Position numbers and translations under genes: made by a program. 64,000 nucleotides of DNA, from NCBI RefSeq assembly GCF_023702065.1, contig NZ_QFDM01000001.1:558001-622000 (forward strand), written 5' to 3'. The notes beneath the pieces were generated by a model that was not told where the DNA came from, made no database searches, and saw nothing but the letters and a program-made list of their open reading frames with translations. Positions 1 through 9,582 of the stretch are shown in pieces. This DNA is from Methanoculleus oceani. Its GTDB lineage: Archaea; Halobacteriota; Methanomicrobia; Methanomicrobiales; Methanoculleaceae. The stretch's first letter is position 1; every line of letters starts with the position of its first letter.

Positions 1-1423
1 CGGCGTGCTTCGCGCCGTCGGCGTGGGCCTTCCTCAGGGCGACGACCTTGTCGATCGTGTCGAACCCGGAGTTCTCCGCGAGTGTCTTCGGGATAACCTC
101 GAACGCGTTCGCAAACGCCTCGATGGCAAGCTGGACCCGCCCGCCGACAGTTGCGGCGTAGTCGCGGATGCGGAGCTGGAGTTCGGTCTCCACCGAACCG
201 CCGCCGACGACGAACTTGCCGTCCTCGATGGCGTCCTGAACGACCCGGCATCCGTCGTAGACCGCCCGCTCGAGTTCGTCCAGCAGCAGCTGGGAAGTGC
301 CCCGCAGGAGGATCGTGACGGCCTTCGGGTTGTCGCAGCCGGAAATGATCGTCAGGTCGGCATCAGGGACCTCCCGGGTCGCTTCCGCGTGGCCGAGCGT
401 CGCTGCGTTGAGTTCTTCGGGCTTGTTGACGATGGTGCCGCAGAGCGCTTTCGCGGCGAACTTCATATCCTCCTCCTTCACGTCTTCGATGGCGTAGATG
501 CCGTGTTTGGCGAGGTAGTACTGCACCGCATCGGCGATCCCCTTCTGGCAGAGGACGACGTTTGCGCCGGAGGCAACGACCTGGTCGGCAAGTTTCCGGA
601 GAGACGCCCGCTCCTGCTCGGAGAACGCCTTCATCTGGTCGGAGGAGGTGATCTTGATCTTCGACTTCACCTGGGTCTTCGTGATCTCGAGCGGCAGGGC
701 GAGCAGGGCTACTTTAGCGTCCGTGACTTTGGTAGGCATCTGCTCGAAGACGCGCTTCTTGTCGATGACGATACCCCGGATCAGTTCGGCGTCATGCATC
801 GAGTCGCCGACCTGCATCTTGATCTTGACGTCGTCCTCGTCCACGATGTAGGTGCCCTTGCCCGTCTCGGTGGCGACCTGCCGCACCGCGTCCACCACGA
901 TGCCGGAGATCTTGTCCTTGACCGCTTCGATGGACTTGCCGGTCATGGCGGTGTCGGCGATCTTCAAGAGGTCGTCGCGGTCGCCGAACCCGACGGTGAT
1001 GGCCAGATCGTCGAGGAGCAGAAGGGCCTTCTCCATGCCGAGCTGGTAGCCGTTTGCGATGATCGTGGGATGAACCTCCTGGGCGAGCAGTCTCTCCGCC
1101 TCTTCCATCAGCGACCCGACGAGTACGGTCGCGGTTGTGGTGCCGTCGCCGACCTCGCCGTCCTGGGTCTCTGCAACCTCGACGACCAGTTTGGCGCCGG
1201 GGTGCTGCACGGACATCTCGTGCAGGATGGTTGCTCCGTCGTTCGTGATCACCACGTCACCGCTGGAGCTGACCAGCATCTTGTCCATTCCCCGGGGACC
1301 GAGCGTCGTCCGAACGGCGGCCGCAATTGCCTTTGCAGCCATGATATTCGAGCGCTGCGCCTCGAATCCGCGCGTGCGCTCAACATTTTCCCGTAAAATA
1401 ATGATGGGCTGTCCAGCAAGCAT
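1..1423 (-). CDS. thsA: Thermosome (group II chaperonin) subunit, 3' end cut by window edge
   Basis: Subunit of the archaeal cytosolic group II chaperonin, an ATP-driven double-ring protein-folding machine. The 474 codons seen cover the N-terminal equatorial, intermediate, apical and part of the C-terminal equatorial domain. The N-terminus [18 protein letters not shown], the ATP-binding [12 protein letters not shown] motif near residue 94 and the segment with [13 protein letters not shown] are characteristic. The C-terminus (roughly 70-80 residues) lies outside the window. The ATG at 1421-1423 is preceded by AGGAGG, 8 nt away. It stands alone with its own promoter, as is usual for heat-inducible thermosome genes. 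The gene symbol is generic; which paralogue it is cannot be told. Confidence 0.97.
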   Translation of the reverse strand, partial: MLAGQPIIILRENVERTRGFEAQRSNIMAAKAIAAAVRTTLGPRGMDKMLVSSSGDVVITNDGATILHEMSVQHPGAKLVVEVAETQDGEVGDGTTTATVLVGSLMEEAERLLAQEVHPTIIANGYQLGMEKALLLLDDLAITVGFGDRDDLLKIADTAMTGKSIEAVKDKISGIVVDAVRQVATETGKGTYIVDEDDVKIKMQVGDSMHDAELIRGIVIDKKRVFEQMPTKVTDAKVALLALPLEITKTQVKSKIKITSSDQMKAFSEQERASLRKLADQVVASGANVVLCQKGIADAVQYYLAKHGIYAIEDVKEEDMKFAAKALCGTIVNKPEELNAATLGHAEATREVPDADLTIISGCDNPKAVTILLRGTSQLLLDELERAVYDGCRVVQDAIEDGKFVVGGGSVETELQLRIRDYAATVGGRVQLAIEAFANAFEVIPKTLAENSGFDTIDKVVALRKAHADGAKHA

Positions 1424-1434
1424 TGTATAATCCT

Positions 1435-1475
1435 CCTTTGTCCGTTAGGTTTGTTCAGAGGTTCTATATATACTG
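1435..1475 (-). promoter_or_regulatory. Thermosome promoter and ribosome binding site
   Basis: On the minus strand a TATATATA box lies at 1464-1473, about 45 nt before the thermosome ATG. It predicts a transcript start near 1442, followed by AGGAGG at 1432-1437. No heat-shock operator could be identified with confidence. Confidence 0.6.
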
Positions 1476-1589
1476 ATCGATAGGTCCCGTCCTCCCCCGG
1501 GCGCACCCGCCGTTCGGCGGGGGTGGATCGCCTGTCAGCCGACGGTACGCGCCTGGTACCCCGGCAGATGCACCGCCCTGTTCCGGCCC

Positions 1590-1600
1590 TCTCAAAAAAG
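1590..1600 (-). terminator. T-run terminator after gfcR
   Basis: Six consecutive T residues on the minus strand (A-run 1594-1599) follow the gfcR stop by about 16 nt, fitting the oligo-T signals used for archaeal transcription termination. Confidence 0.4.
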
Positions 1601-1614
1601 CGTGTTCGGGTTCT

Positions 1615-2229
1615 TCACCCGAGCCTCGATATCGCGAAGAGCGAGTGGACCGGGACGCCGTCGATCTCCCGGACGCCCTGCTTGTCGAAGAGCGACCAGA
1701 CCGCCATCGGCACGGCTCCGTGCCGCCGGAGGAACGCTATCGCCTCGGCAAGCGTCGTCCCGGTCGTGACGACGTCGTCGATGATGATGCAGCGCTCCCC
1801 GGCAATCGTGGAGAAGGTGCCCGAGAGGGATCCGGTAGGGGCCTCGCTCCGGCTGTGTTTCGCCGGGAGGTAAACCGCGAGTTTCAGCCCCTCCTCCGCG
1901 GCGATGAGAGTGGCGAGCGGGACTCCCGACAGCGCGATGCCGACGACCGTGTCGGGGACTTCTCCAGCGGGATACACGGCCTCTTCCTCAGCCAGGTAGA
2001 GGAAGCGCTTGAGCATCATCATCGCCATGTCGCCGAGGAGGACCCCATGGCTCCCTATCGCCGTCCAGTCGATGTGAACATCTTTCGGGGCCTCCATGCC
2101 CTTTTGCTGGGTGAGCAGCCAGGTGACTGTCTCCATCGAGAGGCCCAGCTCATCGGAGATCTGGCCGGGCGTGTGCCCTTCTGCCTGGAGCGCCTTTGCC
2201 TTCGTGATCAACTCTTCAAGGGCGGACAT
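1615..2229 (-). CDS. gfcR: GfcR-like regulator with HTH and phosphoribosyltransferase domain
   Basis: 204-residue protein with an N-terminal helix-turn-helix (GQISDELGLSMETVTWLL, about residues 20-40) fused to a type I phosphoribosyltransferase domain. The PRPP loop CIIIDDVVTTGTTLAEA is at about residues 145-160. The family is annotated as orotate-phosphoribosyltransferase-like; in haloarchaea GfcR regulates sugar catabolism genes. A DNA-binding regulator sensing PRPP or a nucleotide is therefore more likely than a pyrimidine enzyme. The ATG at 2227-2229 has GGAGAT 8 nt upstream; a longer reading frame upstream would overlap nob1 and is not convincing. It is the last gene of the prs-rtcA-nob1-gfcR operon, so a PRPP-binding protein is co-expressed with PRPP synthase. 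Confidence 0.88.
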   Translation of the reverse strand: MSALEELITKAKALQAEGHTPGQISDELGLSMETVTWLLTQQKGMEAPKDVHIDWTAIGSHGVLLGDMAMMMLKRFLYLAEEEAVYPAGEVPDTVVGIALSGVPLATLIAAEEGLKLAVYLPAKHSRSEAPTGSLSGTFSTIAGERCIIIDDVVTTGTTLAEAIAFLRRHGAVPMAVWSLFDKQGVREIDGVPVHSLFAISRLG

Positions 2230-2251
2230 GGAGAAGAGATCTCCAAGGAAT

Positions 2252-2707
2252 CTATTTAAGTTTTCTTTTGATTGCTGCGCCGCAGACCGGACAATCCCCC
2301 GGCTCCCGCCAGTACCGGCCGCACCCGCTGCACCGGTAGCGCCACTTAATAGCCCGGGCGGGCCGCTGCCGGATGCTCCGGGTCTCGATTTCGAGGCGGT
2401 GCGCGACGTTCTGGACCGCAAAGTCGTCGGTGACGAGGACGGCCGATAGTTCCAGCGCGAGCGCGAGGATATCCCGGTCGGTCCCGGAGAGCACCCCGGC
2501 ATCCCCTGTCCGGAGTGCGGCCGCGTCGACCCGTATGAGGTCCTCCTCGCGTGGCTCCCGGACCCGGAGTCCCGTGGCCGCGAGCGCCGTAAAGCGGCAC
2601 TTCGCGTGGAGGTCGCCGAGTTCCCCGACAACCGAGGGGGTGGTCCATGCAGCCCCCTCTATGGGCATCTCCGAGAAGAAGACCGAAGCGTCGAGGACCA
2701 GCGTCAT
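2252..2707 (-). CDS. nob1: Nob1-like PIN-domain rRNA endonuclease with zinc ribbon
   Basis: 151 residues: a PIN nuclease domain at 1-110 with acidic residues in LVLDASVFF (D6), EEDLIRVDAAAL and TDRDILALAL...VTDDFAVQN, then a C-terminal zinc ribbon CSGCG...CPVCG at about 125-143. This architecture matches archaeal Nob1, the endonuclease that matures the 3' end of 16S rRNA. The ATG at 2705-2707 has GGAG 8 nt upstream and overlaps the rtcA stop as ATGA, showing translational coupling. Confidence 0.9.
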   Translation of the reverse strand: MTLVLDASVFFSEMPIEGAAWTTPSVVGELGDLHAKCRFTALAATGLRVREPREEDLIRVDAAALRTGDAGVLSGTDRDILALALELSAVLVTDDFAVQNVAHRLEIETRSIRQRPARAIKWRYRCSGCGRYWREPGDCPVCGAAIKRKLK

Positions 2708-3690
2708 GCCGAGAACTCCACGATATCATTCTCCCGGCACCGAACCCGGTACCCGAACTCCGCGAGGAGCCAGCAGGCGGTCTTCGCGTGCATCGAGAGG
2801 GTGTGGGTGCTGTACTCCCCGCCGTAGCAGGCGAGGTAGACGAGGAGCTGGTCGGCGAGGTGGACATCGGTCTCACCTGGGCTGCGGCACTCTTCGATCA
2901 GGGCCCGTGCGGCCGTCCGGCCCACCTCTTCGGCGGGAAGCCCCCTCTTCCCGAGAGCGACGGCGCCCTTCGCCCCGCTCCATACCGTGATGGAACTCCC
3001 GGTGCTCGTCCCGCCCCCCCGGGGGTCGAGTGCCGCGGCGCAGGTGAGACCGAGGTCGCTCCCGATGAGGTCCCGGGCAGCGGCCGCCTGGCGCTCGACG
3101 ACGTGCCCGGGGAGGTCCGCCGAACAGGAGACAAGCCCGCACCCCCCGTCTTCCTCCTCCGGGATCGCGATCGGGCCGGGCCTGGCCGGCTCTACCCGGA
3201 CGTGCACCCGGCCGCCTCCCCGGGGATAGTAACCCCGCTCGAGCACCGTGATCTCGATCGAGGCCCCGGCACGGCGGAGCACCGGTGCGAGGACGCAGTC
3301 TACGTAATCGATCGTCGGGCTCCACGCCACCTCGGTCCCGCCCGTGACGGTGATGCTCCCGCCGGCGTGGAGGGCGACCGGGAGCCACGCCTGCAGAATG
3401 AGGGGGATGCTCCCGGCGGTTCCGGGATCTATCTGGAGATCGGCCTGCCGGAGCCGGCCGGGAGCGAAGACGATCTCGCCGCTCCCGGGATGGAGACCCG
3501 TGCATTCGGCTTCGCAGGCCCCGGCGACCGCCCTGACCGCGGCGATGTGCTGGGGTGCGAGCCCGGGATTTGGCCGGTTCTGCCGGATCCGGGTGACGGT
3601 GACCGGAGTCGTAGAGATCGCCGATAGAGCGACCGCCAGGCGAAGGATCTGCCCCCCTCCCTCCAGATGGGTTCCGTCAACGATGAGCAT
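2704..3690 (-). CDS. rtcA: RNA 3'-terminal phosphate cyclase
   Basis: 328 residues. Converts RNA 3'-phosphate to a 2',3'-cyclic phosphate using ATP. The start DGTHLEGGGQILRLAVALS, the NRPNPGLAPQH motif at about 43-53 and the C-terminal ACYGGEYSTHTLSMHAKT segment with its conserved histidine are family hallmarks, and the length is typical. It overlaps prs by 14 nt upstream and nob1 by 4 nt downstream, so it sits in the middle of one transcript. With nob1 it suggests an RNA-processing role. Confidence 0.95.
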   Translation of the reverse strand: MLIVDGTHLEGGGQILRLAVALSAISTTPVTVTRIRQNRPNPGLAPQHIAAVRAVAGACEAECTGLHPGSGEIVFAPGRLRQADLQIDPGTAGSIPLILQAWLPVALHAGGSITVTGGTEVAWSPTIDYVDCVLAPVLRRAGASIEITVLERGYYPRGGGRVHVRVEPARPGPIAIPEEEDGGCGLVSCSADLPGHVVERQAAAARDLIGSDLGLTCAAALDPRGGGTSTGSSITVWSGAKGAVALGKRGLPAEEVGRTAARALIEECRSPGETDVHLADQLLVYLACYGGEYSTHTLSMHAKTACWLLAEFGYRVRCRENDIVEFSA

Positions 3691-4534
3691 CTTCCCTGAT
3701 CGCGGTGACGATGGCGCTCGCGGCCGATATGAAGCTTGAGGCGTTCTCGTAGGTATCGCTGGAGACGACCGAGGAGATCCCCGCTGCCCGCAGGCGCGTA
3801 TAGGCGCCGCTCGAGAGCACCCCGTGAACGCAGGCCGCGTGAATGGATGCGGCTCCCTGTTCCCGGAGCATGCAGGCAGCGGTCGCGAGGGTCCCGCCGG
3901 TGGATATGATGTCGTCCACGATCACGACCTCCCGCCCGGCGGCGTCGATGGTCTTTGGGGCGATCCGGACCTCTTCACCCGAGAGCCGGGTCTTTTCGAG
4001 GTGGTCGCAGTCCCACCCGCCGACCGCCGCAACGTCGGTCGCAAAATTGTTCGCCCCTTCGTCCGGAGCGAGAATCAGGGGATTCTTCAGGCGCAGGTCG
4101 CCGATGTACCCCCCGATGGCCGGGGCAATGGTGACATTCTTTGCCGGGACGCCGAAATGATCCAGTACGCTCGTGTCGTGGATGTTGATGACGAAGACCC
4201 GCTCGATGCCGGTCGAGAGGGCTCGTGCGATCGCCCGGGCGCTTATCGGCTCGCCCGGAAAGAAGCGCTTGTCCTGCCGCGAGTAGCCGAGATACGGGAC
4301 CACCAGCGTGATCCGGGATTGGTCGGCGGCATCGATCGCGAGGAGGGTCTGCACGAACATATCGTTATCCACGATGCTGCTGACGACCAGGGTCTCGTCG
4401 TCCAGTTCTCCGCACCGGAGGTACATCTCTCCGTCGGGAAACCGGGTGAATTTCGTCTCGACCAGCGGTATTCCCAACTTTTCGGCGATGCGGGCTGCCA
4501 GGACCTGGGACCGTTCCGTGCTGATTATTCTCAT
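3677..4534 (-). CDS. prs: Ribose-phosphate pyrophosphokinase (PRPP synthase)
   Basis: 285 residues, the short archaeal form. Makes PRPP from ribose 5-phosphate and ATP for nucleotide, histidine and pterin synthesis. Motifs seen are TKFTRFPDGEMYLR (about 28-41), PYLGYSRQDKRFFPGEP (about 99-115), the PPi-binding VFVINIHD and the PRPP loop VVIVDDIISTGGTLATA (about 200-216). The ATG at 4532-4534 has AGGTG 5 nt upstream. First gene of the operon, transcribed divergently from lonB. Confidence 0.96.
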   Translation of the reverse strand: MRIISTERSQVLAARIAEKLGIPLVETKFTRFPDGEMYLRCGELDDETLVVSSIVDNDMFVQTLLAIDAADQSRITLVVPYLGYSRQDKRFFPGEPISARAIARALSTGIERVFVINIHDTSVLDHFGVPAKNVTIAPAIGGYIGDLRLKNPLILAPDEGANNFATDVAAVGGWDCDHLEKTRLSGEEVRIAPKTIDAAGREVVIVDDIISTGGTLATAACMLREQGAASIHAACVHGVLSSGAYTRLRAAGISSVVSSDTYENASSFISAASAIVTAIREDAHR

Positions 4535-4564
4535 AGGACACCTTTGCTAGAAAGTATTTGAACG

Positions 4565-4606
4565 AGGATGAATAAATTATATAAGTATCAGTGCAGCAAA
4601 GAGGTA
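4565..4606. promoter_or_regulatory. Divergent prs / lonB promoter
   Basis: A palindromic TTATATAA box lies at 4577-4584 between prs (minus) and lonB (plus). It predicts transcript starts near 4554 for prs and near 4606 for lonB. Because this box overlaps an earlier in-frame ATG at 4568, the lonB start was moved to the ATG at 4616, which has GAGGT about 10 nt upstream. Confidence 0.55.
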
Positions 4607-4615
4607 AACTCGACG

Positions 4616-6553
4616 ATGGATTCAACGACTCCAGCAGAAATCCCCAATATCGAGCTCACGAACGACGAGCTGGCAGAGACGGATGTCTTTTCCGGTCTTG
4701 AGCTGAGCGCATCGTCAGATATCGACGTACCCCCGAGTCTCATCGATCAGGTCATCGGCCAGGAACACGCCGTCGAGGTGATCCGGAAGGCTGCGGTCCA
4801 GCGCAGGCACGTAATGATGATCGGCACCCCCGGAACCGGCAAATCGATGCTGGCGAAGGCTATGGCCGAGCTCCTCCCGAAAGAAGAACTGCAGGACATT
4901 CTGGTCTATCCGAATCCCGAGGATAACAACAACCCCATCATCAGGACCGTGCCGGCGAGCCGCGGCAAACAGATCGTCACCGCCCACAAGGTGGAGGCGA
5001 GAAAGAAGATCCAGATGCGGAGCACCCTCATCATGCTCCTCATCATCGGTATCATCGGTTACGCGATCATCACCTACCAGTGGCTCATGGGCATCATCGC
5101 CGCCGCGTTCATCTTCATGGCGCTGAAGTACTCGACGCCCCGCGAGGAGACGATGGTCCCGAAACTCCTGATCTCTCACGATCCGAGCACCCCCGCGCCC
5201 TTCATCGACGCCACCGGCTCGCACGCAGGCGCCCTGCTCGGCGACGTCCGGCACGACCCCTTCCAGAGCGGCGGCCTCGAGACCCCTTCCCACGACCGCG
5301 TCGAGGGAGGGGCCATTCATCGGGCGCACGGGGGCGTGCTCTTCATCGACGAGATCAACACCCTCACCCCGCACTCCCAGCAGAACCTGCTGACCGCGCT
5401 CCAGGAGGGCACCTTCCCGATCACCGGCCAGAGTGAGCGCTCGAGCGGTGCGATGGTCCGGACCGAGCCGGTCCCCTGCCGGTTCGTGATGATCGCGGCA
5501 GGCAATATCGACGCCATCCAGGGGATGCACCCGGCACTCCGGTCGCGTATCCGGGGCTACGGCTACGAGGTCTACATGCGGGAGACGATGGAGGACACCC
5601 CGGAGAACCGGAAGAAGTTCCTCCGGTTCATCGCCCAGGAGGTCAAGAACGACGGGAAGATTCCCCATTTCGATCGCAGCGCCATGATCGAGGTGCTCCG
5701 CGAAGCCCGGCGCCGCTCGAACCGGAAGGGTCACCTGACCTTAAAACTCCGTGATATGGGCGGGCTCATCCGGGTGGCGGGGGACCTCGCCCGGCAGGAG
5801 GGCACGGAGTTCACCTCGGTAAAGCATGTCCTCGCCGCGAAGTCGGCCTCCCGCTCGATCGAGGACCAGATCTCCGATGAATACATCCGGCGGAGCCGCG
5901 ACTACGACCTCGCCGTCGTGGAAGGCACCAAGGTCGGCCGGGTGAACGGGCTTGCGGTGATGGGGAGCGACTCCGGTTCGGTGCTTCCCGTCATGGCCGA
6001 GTGGACGCCGCGCCAGGGGGAGGACGGCACGGTCGTTGCGACCGGTATGCTCCAGGATATCGCCAAGGAATCGATCATGAACGTCAGCGCCTTCATCAAG
6101 AAGTTCACGGGCAAGGATGTCCGGGAGATGGACATCCACGTCCAGTTCATCGGCACCTACGGCGGTGTCGAGGGCGACTCCGCCTCCGTGACCGTGGCGA
6201 CGGCGGTGATCAGCGCCATCGAGAACATCCCGGTGCGCCAGGACGTCGCAATGACCGGGTCGCTCTCGGTCCGGGGCGACGTTCTTCCCATCGGCGGGGT
6301 CACCTACAAGATCGAGGCGGCCGCGAAGGCCGGGATCAAGACGGTAATCATACCGCGGTCGAACTTAGACGACGTCCTCATCGAGGACCGCTACCGCGAG
6401 ATGGTCGAGATTTTGCCGGTCGACCACATCAAGGAGGTCCTCCAGAACGCGCTCGTGCCCGAGAACCGCGAAGGATTCCTCTCGAAGCTCCGGAAGATGG
6501 CGGTCAATCCGACCGGCATCTTCGATCCGAGTCTCGGGCGTTCTCCGGTCTGA
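4616..6553 (+). CDS. lonB: Archaeal Lon protease (LonB), membrane-anchored
   Basis: 645-residue ATP-dependent serine protease. Numbering from the ATG at 4616, Walker A GTPGTGKS is at 70-77, a hydrophobic insert of about 136-171 gives two membrane helices inside the AAA+ domain, and Walker B is [10 protein letters not shown]. The protease domain carries the Ser-Lys dyad: Ser522 in [12 protein letters not shown] and Lys565 in [14 protein letters not shown]. The membrane insert and the lack of the bacterial N-terminal domain define LonB. It is expected to degrade misfolded and membrane proteins. tldD starts 6 nt after the stop, so lonB heads a lonB-tldD-tldE-bofA-like operon. Confidence 0.96.
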   Translation: MDSTTPAEIPNIELTNDELAETDVFSGLELSASSDIDVPPSLIDQVIGQEHAVEVIRKAAVQRRHVMMIGTPGTGKSMLAKAMAELLPKEELQDILVYPNPEDNNNPIIRTVPASRGKQIVTAHKVEARKKIQMRSTLIMLLIIGIIGYAIITYQWLMGIIAAAFIFMALKYSTPREETMVPKLLISHDPSTPAPFIDATGSHAGALLGDVRHDPFQSGGLETPSHDRVEGGAIHRAHGGVLFIDEINTLTPHSQQNLLTALQEGTFPITGQSERSSGAMVRTEPVPCRFVMIAAGNIDAIQGMHPALRSRIRGYGYEVYMRETMEDTPENRKKFLRFIAQEVKNDGKIPHFDRSAMIEVLREARRRSNRKGHLTLKLRDMGGLIRVAGDLARQEGTEFTSVKHVLAAKSASRSIEDQISDEYIRRSRDYDLAVVEGTKVGRVNGLAVMGSDSGSVLPVMAEWTPRQGEDGTVVATGMLQDIAKESIMNVSAFIKKFTGKDVREMDIHVQFIGTYGGVEGDSASVTVATAVISAIENIPVRQDVAMTGSLSVRGDVLPIGGVTYKIEAAAKAGIKTVIIPRSNLDDVLIEDRYREMVEILPVDHIKEVLQNALVPENREGFLSKLRKMAVNPTGIFDPSLGRSPV

Positions 6554-6559
6554 TGCCCT

Positions 6560-7888
6560 ATGGCTGAAGTGAGATACTACGACATCAGGTGCGTACGGGG
6601 CGAGATCACCCAGGTCGATATCGACAACGGGGTGATCGAGTCCGCAGGCACCTCGTTTTTCGACAAAGCCGTGATCCGGGTGCTCGGAGCGAAAGGCTGG
6701 GGCATCCTCACCCGCGACCATGTCGACATCGATTCGAAGCGTGAGTTGAACTCCCTCGTAGAGTCGGCAGCGCGCCTCGCTGCGGTCACGGAGGATCGCC
6801 TTGACCTCGCCGATGCGCCGCGCGGCTCTCTCCCGGCCCCCTCTCTTGAGGAGGATCCGCGGGACGTCGACCTCGAGGAGAAGACCCGGCTGCTTGCCGG
6901 GATCGAAGGGGCGGCACGGGTTTCCGGAGTGGTAAACACCCGGGCCCGCTACACCGAAGGTATCGACTCGGTCCGGTTTTTAGACTCGAGCGGGAACGAG
7001 TATTCCTACGAGGCGGTCCGGTCCGGGTTCTCGGTCCTCGCGATTGCGTCCAGAAACGGGGTGATGCAGATGGGAAGCGAACGCGACCACATCATCACCG
7101 GGTTCAACCTCCGGGACAAGCAGGACCTCGGGCAGAAGGCGGGCAGGGTCGCGGTCTCCCTGCTCGATGCAAAACTCGCGAAAGGCGGGACACGACGGGC
7201 CGTGCTCGACCCGGAGCTCGCCGGTGTCTTCACCCACGAGGCGGTCGGTCACGCGAGCGAGGGCGACCTCGTCCGCGAAGGCGCATCGGTGCTCGGAGGG
7301 AGGATCGGCGAGCGGATCGGCTGTGCCGGGCTCGTCATCGTCGACGATCCCTCCCTCCACGAGTTCGGATTCATCCCCGTGGACGCCGAGGGCGTGGCGG
7401 TACGGCGGACCGAGATCATCCGCGACGGCATCCTTGCCTCCTACCTCCACAACCGGGAGACCCTCGCGGCGGTCGGGAACGGAATTCCCGGCCACGCCCG
7501 CTCGGAGCACGGGGCCCCGCCCATCGTCCGGATGAGCAACACCTTCATCGAGAACGGCGACGCGGCATACGACGAGATCCTTTCCGAGTGCAGGGACGGC
7601 ATCCTGCTGATCGGGTCGCGGGGCGGCCAGGTCGACCCCGGCCGGGGTGTCTTCCAGTTCAACGCGGAGTACGGTTACCTGGTCGAGGGCGGCGAGACGA
7701 CCGACATGGTCAGGGACGTCTCGCTCTCGGGCGAGATCCTCTCGACGCTCCACAACATCGCTTTGATAGGAAACGACCGGAAGATGAGCCCGGGGTACTG
7801 CGGCAAAGGCGGGCAGAGCGTGCCGGTCAGCGACGGCGCGCCGCACCTCCTGCTTGAGAGTGCAACCATCGGGGGGCGCGGGGAATGA
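6560..7888 (+). CDS. tldD: TldD-type metalloprotease
   Basis: 442 residues. Catalytic subunit of the TldD/TldE zinc peptidase, which in bacteria trims unfolded peptides and matures microcin B17. The metal-binding HEAVGH motif is at 226-231, and the conserved C-terminal SPGYCGKGGQSVPVSDG segment is present. The ATG at 6560 follows lonB by 6 nt, and the stop overlaps the tldE ATG. The joint operon with LonB suggests hand-over of peptides from LonB to this peptidase, which is an inference from context. Confidence 0.93.
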   Translation: MAEVRYYDIRCVRGEITQVDIDNGVIESAGTSFFDKAVIRVLGAKGWGILTRDHVDIDSKRELNSLVESAARLAAVTEDRLDLADAPRGSLPAPSLEEDPRDVDLEEKTRLLAGIEGAARVSGVVNTRARYTEGIDSVRFLDSSGNEYSYEAVRSGFSVLAIASRNGVMQMGSERDHIITGFNLRDKQDLGQKAGRVAVSLLDAKLAKGGTRRAVLDPELAGVFTHEAVGHASEGDLVREGASVLGGRIGERIGCAGLVIVDDPSLHEFGFIPVDAEGVAVRRTEIIRDGILASYLHNRETLAAVGNGIPGHARSEHGAPPIVRMSNTFIENGDAAYDEILSECRDGILLIGSRGGQVDPGRGVFQFNAEYGYLVEGGETTDMVRDVSLSGEILSTLHNIALIGNDRKMSPGYCGKGGQSVPVSDGAPHLLLESATIGGRGE

Positions 7889-9177
7889 ACGGCGAAGACC
7901 TTATCGAGAGGGTCCTCCGGGAGGGCGAGCGCCGGGCCGACGAGGTCGAGGTCTTCTACGCCCGGGGAGAGAGCGTCAGTACCGAGATCAAGAAGGGGAT
8001 CCTCGGCACCGCCGAGGAGTCGGAGGCCTGGGGCATGGCCGTCCGGACCGTCAAAGACGGGCGGATAGGGTTCTCGAGCACCGGTGACCCCGACCGGTGG
8101 AAGGAATGCCTGGATGCGGCGCTCGCGAGCGGTGGGCTTGCCACCCCGCAGCAGTGGGGCGGGTTCCCGAGACCGGCCGGTCTGACGAGCACCGCGTCCT
8201 CATCGGACGGCGACCTGATCGTCGCGGTGGAGGATGCGGCGAGGATGGTCGGCGACCTTCTTTCCGGTGCAGCAGAGCACCCGGTGGAGGTCGTCGGCGG
8301 CGGCGCGAACCTCGCCCGGTCGTACCTCATGGTCGCGAACACGAGCGGCGTCCTCTACGGCATGGACCGGACGGTGGCGGCGGTATCCCTCGAAGCGATC
8401 CGGGAGCAGTCCACAGGCTACGAGTTCGATGCCTCCCCGTTCCGTGCCGATATCGACGCCCGGTCGGTCGGGGAGCAGGCGGCCTCGCTTGCCGCACGCT
8501 CTCTATCGGGGCGCGATATCGAGACCGGACGTTACGATGTCGTCCTCTCCCCGGTTGCGGCGGGAAGTATCCTCGGCCAGGTTGTCCTCCCGGCCATATC
8601 CGGGCGGAACGTGAAAGCCGGCCGGTCGTTCCTTGCGGACAAACTCGGCGAGCAGGTCTTTGATGAGTGCCTCAGTATCTACGACGACCCGTTTGCTCCC
8701 GGTCTCGGGAGCACCACCTGGGACGCGGAAGGCGTCCCCACCCGCCGCCTGGTCTTCGTGGAGCAGGGGGTGCTCCGGCAGTTCGCCTACGACCTCAAGA
8801 CCGGCTACCGCTACGGCGAGGGGAGCACGGGAAGCGCCGTCCGGTCCGGGGGCGAAGGTCCCGGGATCGGGTTTCACAACCTCTTCGTCGACGGGCCGAG
8901 AATGAAGGAGCCCGGCGACGAGCGGGCGGTCTGGATCCACGACGTCGTGGGCGCCCATACCGCGAACCCGTTCTCCGGCGACTTCTCGGTGGAGATCTCA
9001 AACCCCTTCTGGATGGAGGGCGGGGACCTCGTCGAGCCCATCCGGACGGCGATGCTCTCCGGGAACGTCTTTGAGATGCTCCGGGAGATCGGGGGACTCG
9101 GAAAAGACACAAGACGCGTCGGACGGCTGACGATTCCATCAATACGGTTAAATAACCAGCAGATCATTGGTAAATAA
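7885..9177 (+). CDS. tldE: TldE/PmbA-type partner of TldD
   Basis: 430 residues of the PmbA/TldE family, the non-catalytic partner that forms a heterodimer with TldD. It lacks an HExxxH motif, as expected. Recognisable stretches are VFYARGESVSTEIKKGIL near the start, DVVLSPVAAGSILGQVVLPAISG in the centre and a C-terminal FSVEISNPFWMEGGDLVEP. It starts 4 nt inside tldD (ATGA overlap) and its TAA is immediately followed by the ATG of the next gene. Confidence 0.93.
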   Translation: MNGEDLIERVLREGERRADEVEVFYARGESVSTEIKKGILGTAEESEAWGMAVRTVKDGRIGFSSTGDPDRWKECLDAALASGGLATPQQWGGFPRPAGLTSTASSSDGDLIVAVEDAARMVGDLLSGAAEHPVEVVGGGANLARSYLMVANTSGVLYGMDRTVAAVSLEAIREQSTGYEFDASPFRADIDARSVGEQAASLAARSLSGRDIETGRYDVVLSPVAAGSILGQVVLPAISGRNVKAGRSFLADKLGEQVFDECLSIYDDPFAPGLGSTTWDAEGVPTRRLVFVEQGVLRQFAYDLKTGYRYGEGSTGSAVRSGGEGPGIGFHNLFVDGPRMKEPGDERAVWIHDVVGAHTANPFSGDFSVEISNPFWMEGGDLVEPIRTAMLSGNVFEMLREIGGLGKDTRRVGRLTIPSIRLNNQQIIGK

Positions 9178-9441
9178 ATGATGGAAGAGATCCTTGCCAT
9201 CCTTCTCGCGGTCGCGATAGCCGCGGCGCTCTACTACCTTATGAAGAAGGCCATGACGCTCGTCATCAACGCCATCGCCGGACTCATCACGCTCTGGCTC
9301 CTGAATTACTTCAACGTCCTCGCGTGGTTCGGCGCCCCCGACATCCAGATCAACCTGGTGACGATCCTCATCTGCGCCCTCGGAGGACTGCCCGGCGCCC
9401 TGGTCCTGGTTCTGCTCCACCTTGTGGGGATTCCACTCTGA
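9178..9441 (+). CDS. Small BofA-family membrane protein
   Basis: 87 residues with three hydrophobic segments (about 4-21, 28-48 and 58-85) and little else. The pattern and the stretch ALGGLPGALVLVLLHLVGIPL resemble the pro-sigmaK processing inhibitor BofA family. In Bacillus BofA holds an intramembrane protease inactive. No archaeal function is known to me. It begins directly at the tldE stop (TAAATG), so it belongs to the protease operon, where it could regulate or anchor LonB or another membrane protease. Confidence 0.75.
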   Translation: MMEEILAILLAVAIAAALYYLMKKAMTLVINAIAGLITLWLLNYFNVLAWFGAPDIQINLVTILICALGGLPGALVLVLLHLVGIPL

Positions 9442-9460
9442 GGGGTGGTTCCAGAAGATT

Positions 9461-9492
9461 CCCGGCCGCCCCGTCGGCCGGGATTTGACTTT
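9461..9492 (+). terminator. Hairpin terminator after the lonB operon
   Basis: A perfect 8-bp stem CCCGGCCG / CGGCCGGG (9461-9468 and 9475-9482) with a 6-nt loop is followed by a T-containing tract, 20 nt past the last stop codon. Confidence 0.5.
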
Positions 9493-9582
9493 AGGTCTAT
9501 TTCTCGACAGTCGGAAAGTTTCGTTTGTCCACCATAGTTAAGGCAAAACCGAAGCGTTGGAAAGCCCCGTACAGTGGACCGT

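Noticed and set aside
5-1396. Long plus-strand open frame of 463 codons
   Set aside because: It is the antisense shadow of the thermosome gene, which has clear motifs, a ribosome binding site and a promoter on the minus strand. High GC creates many such frames.
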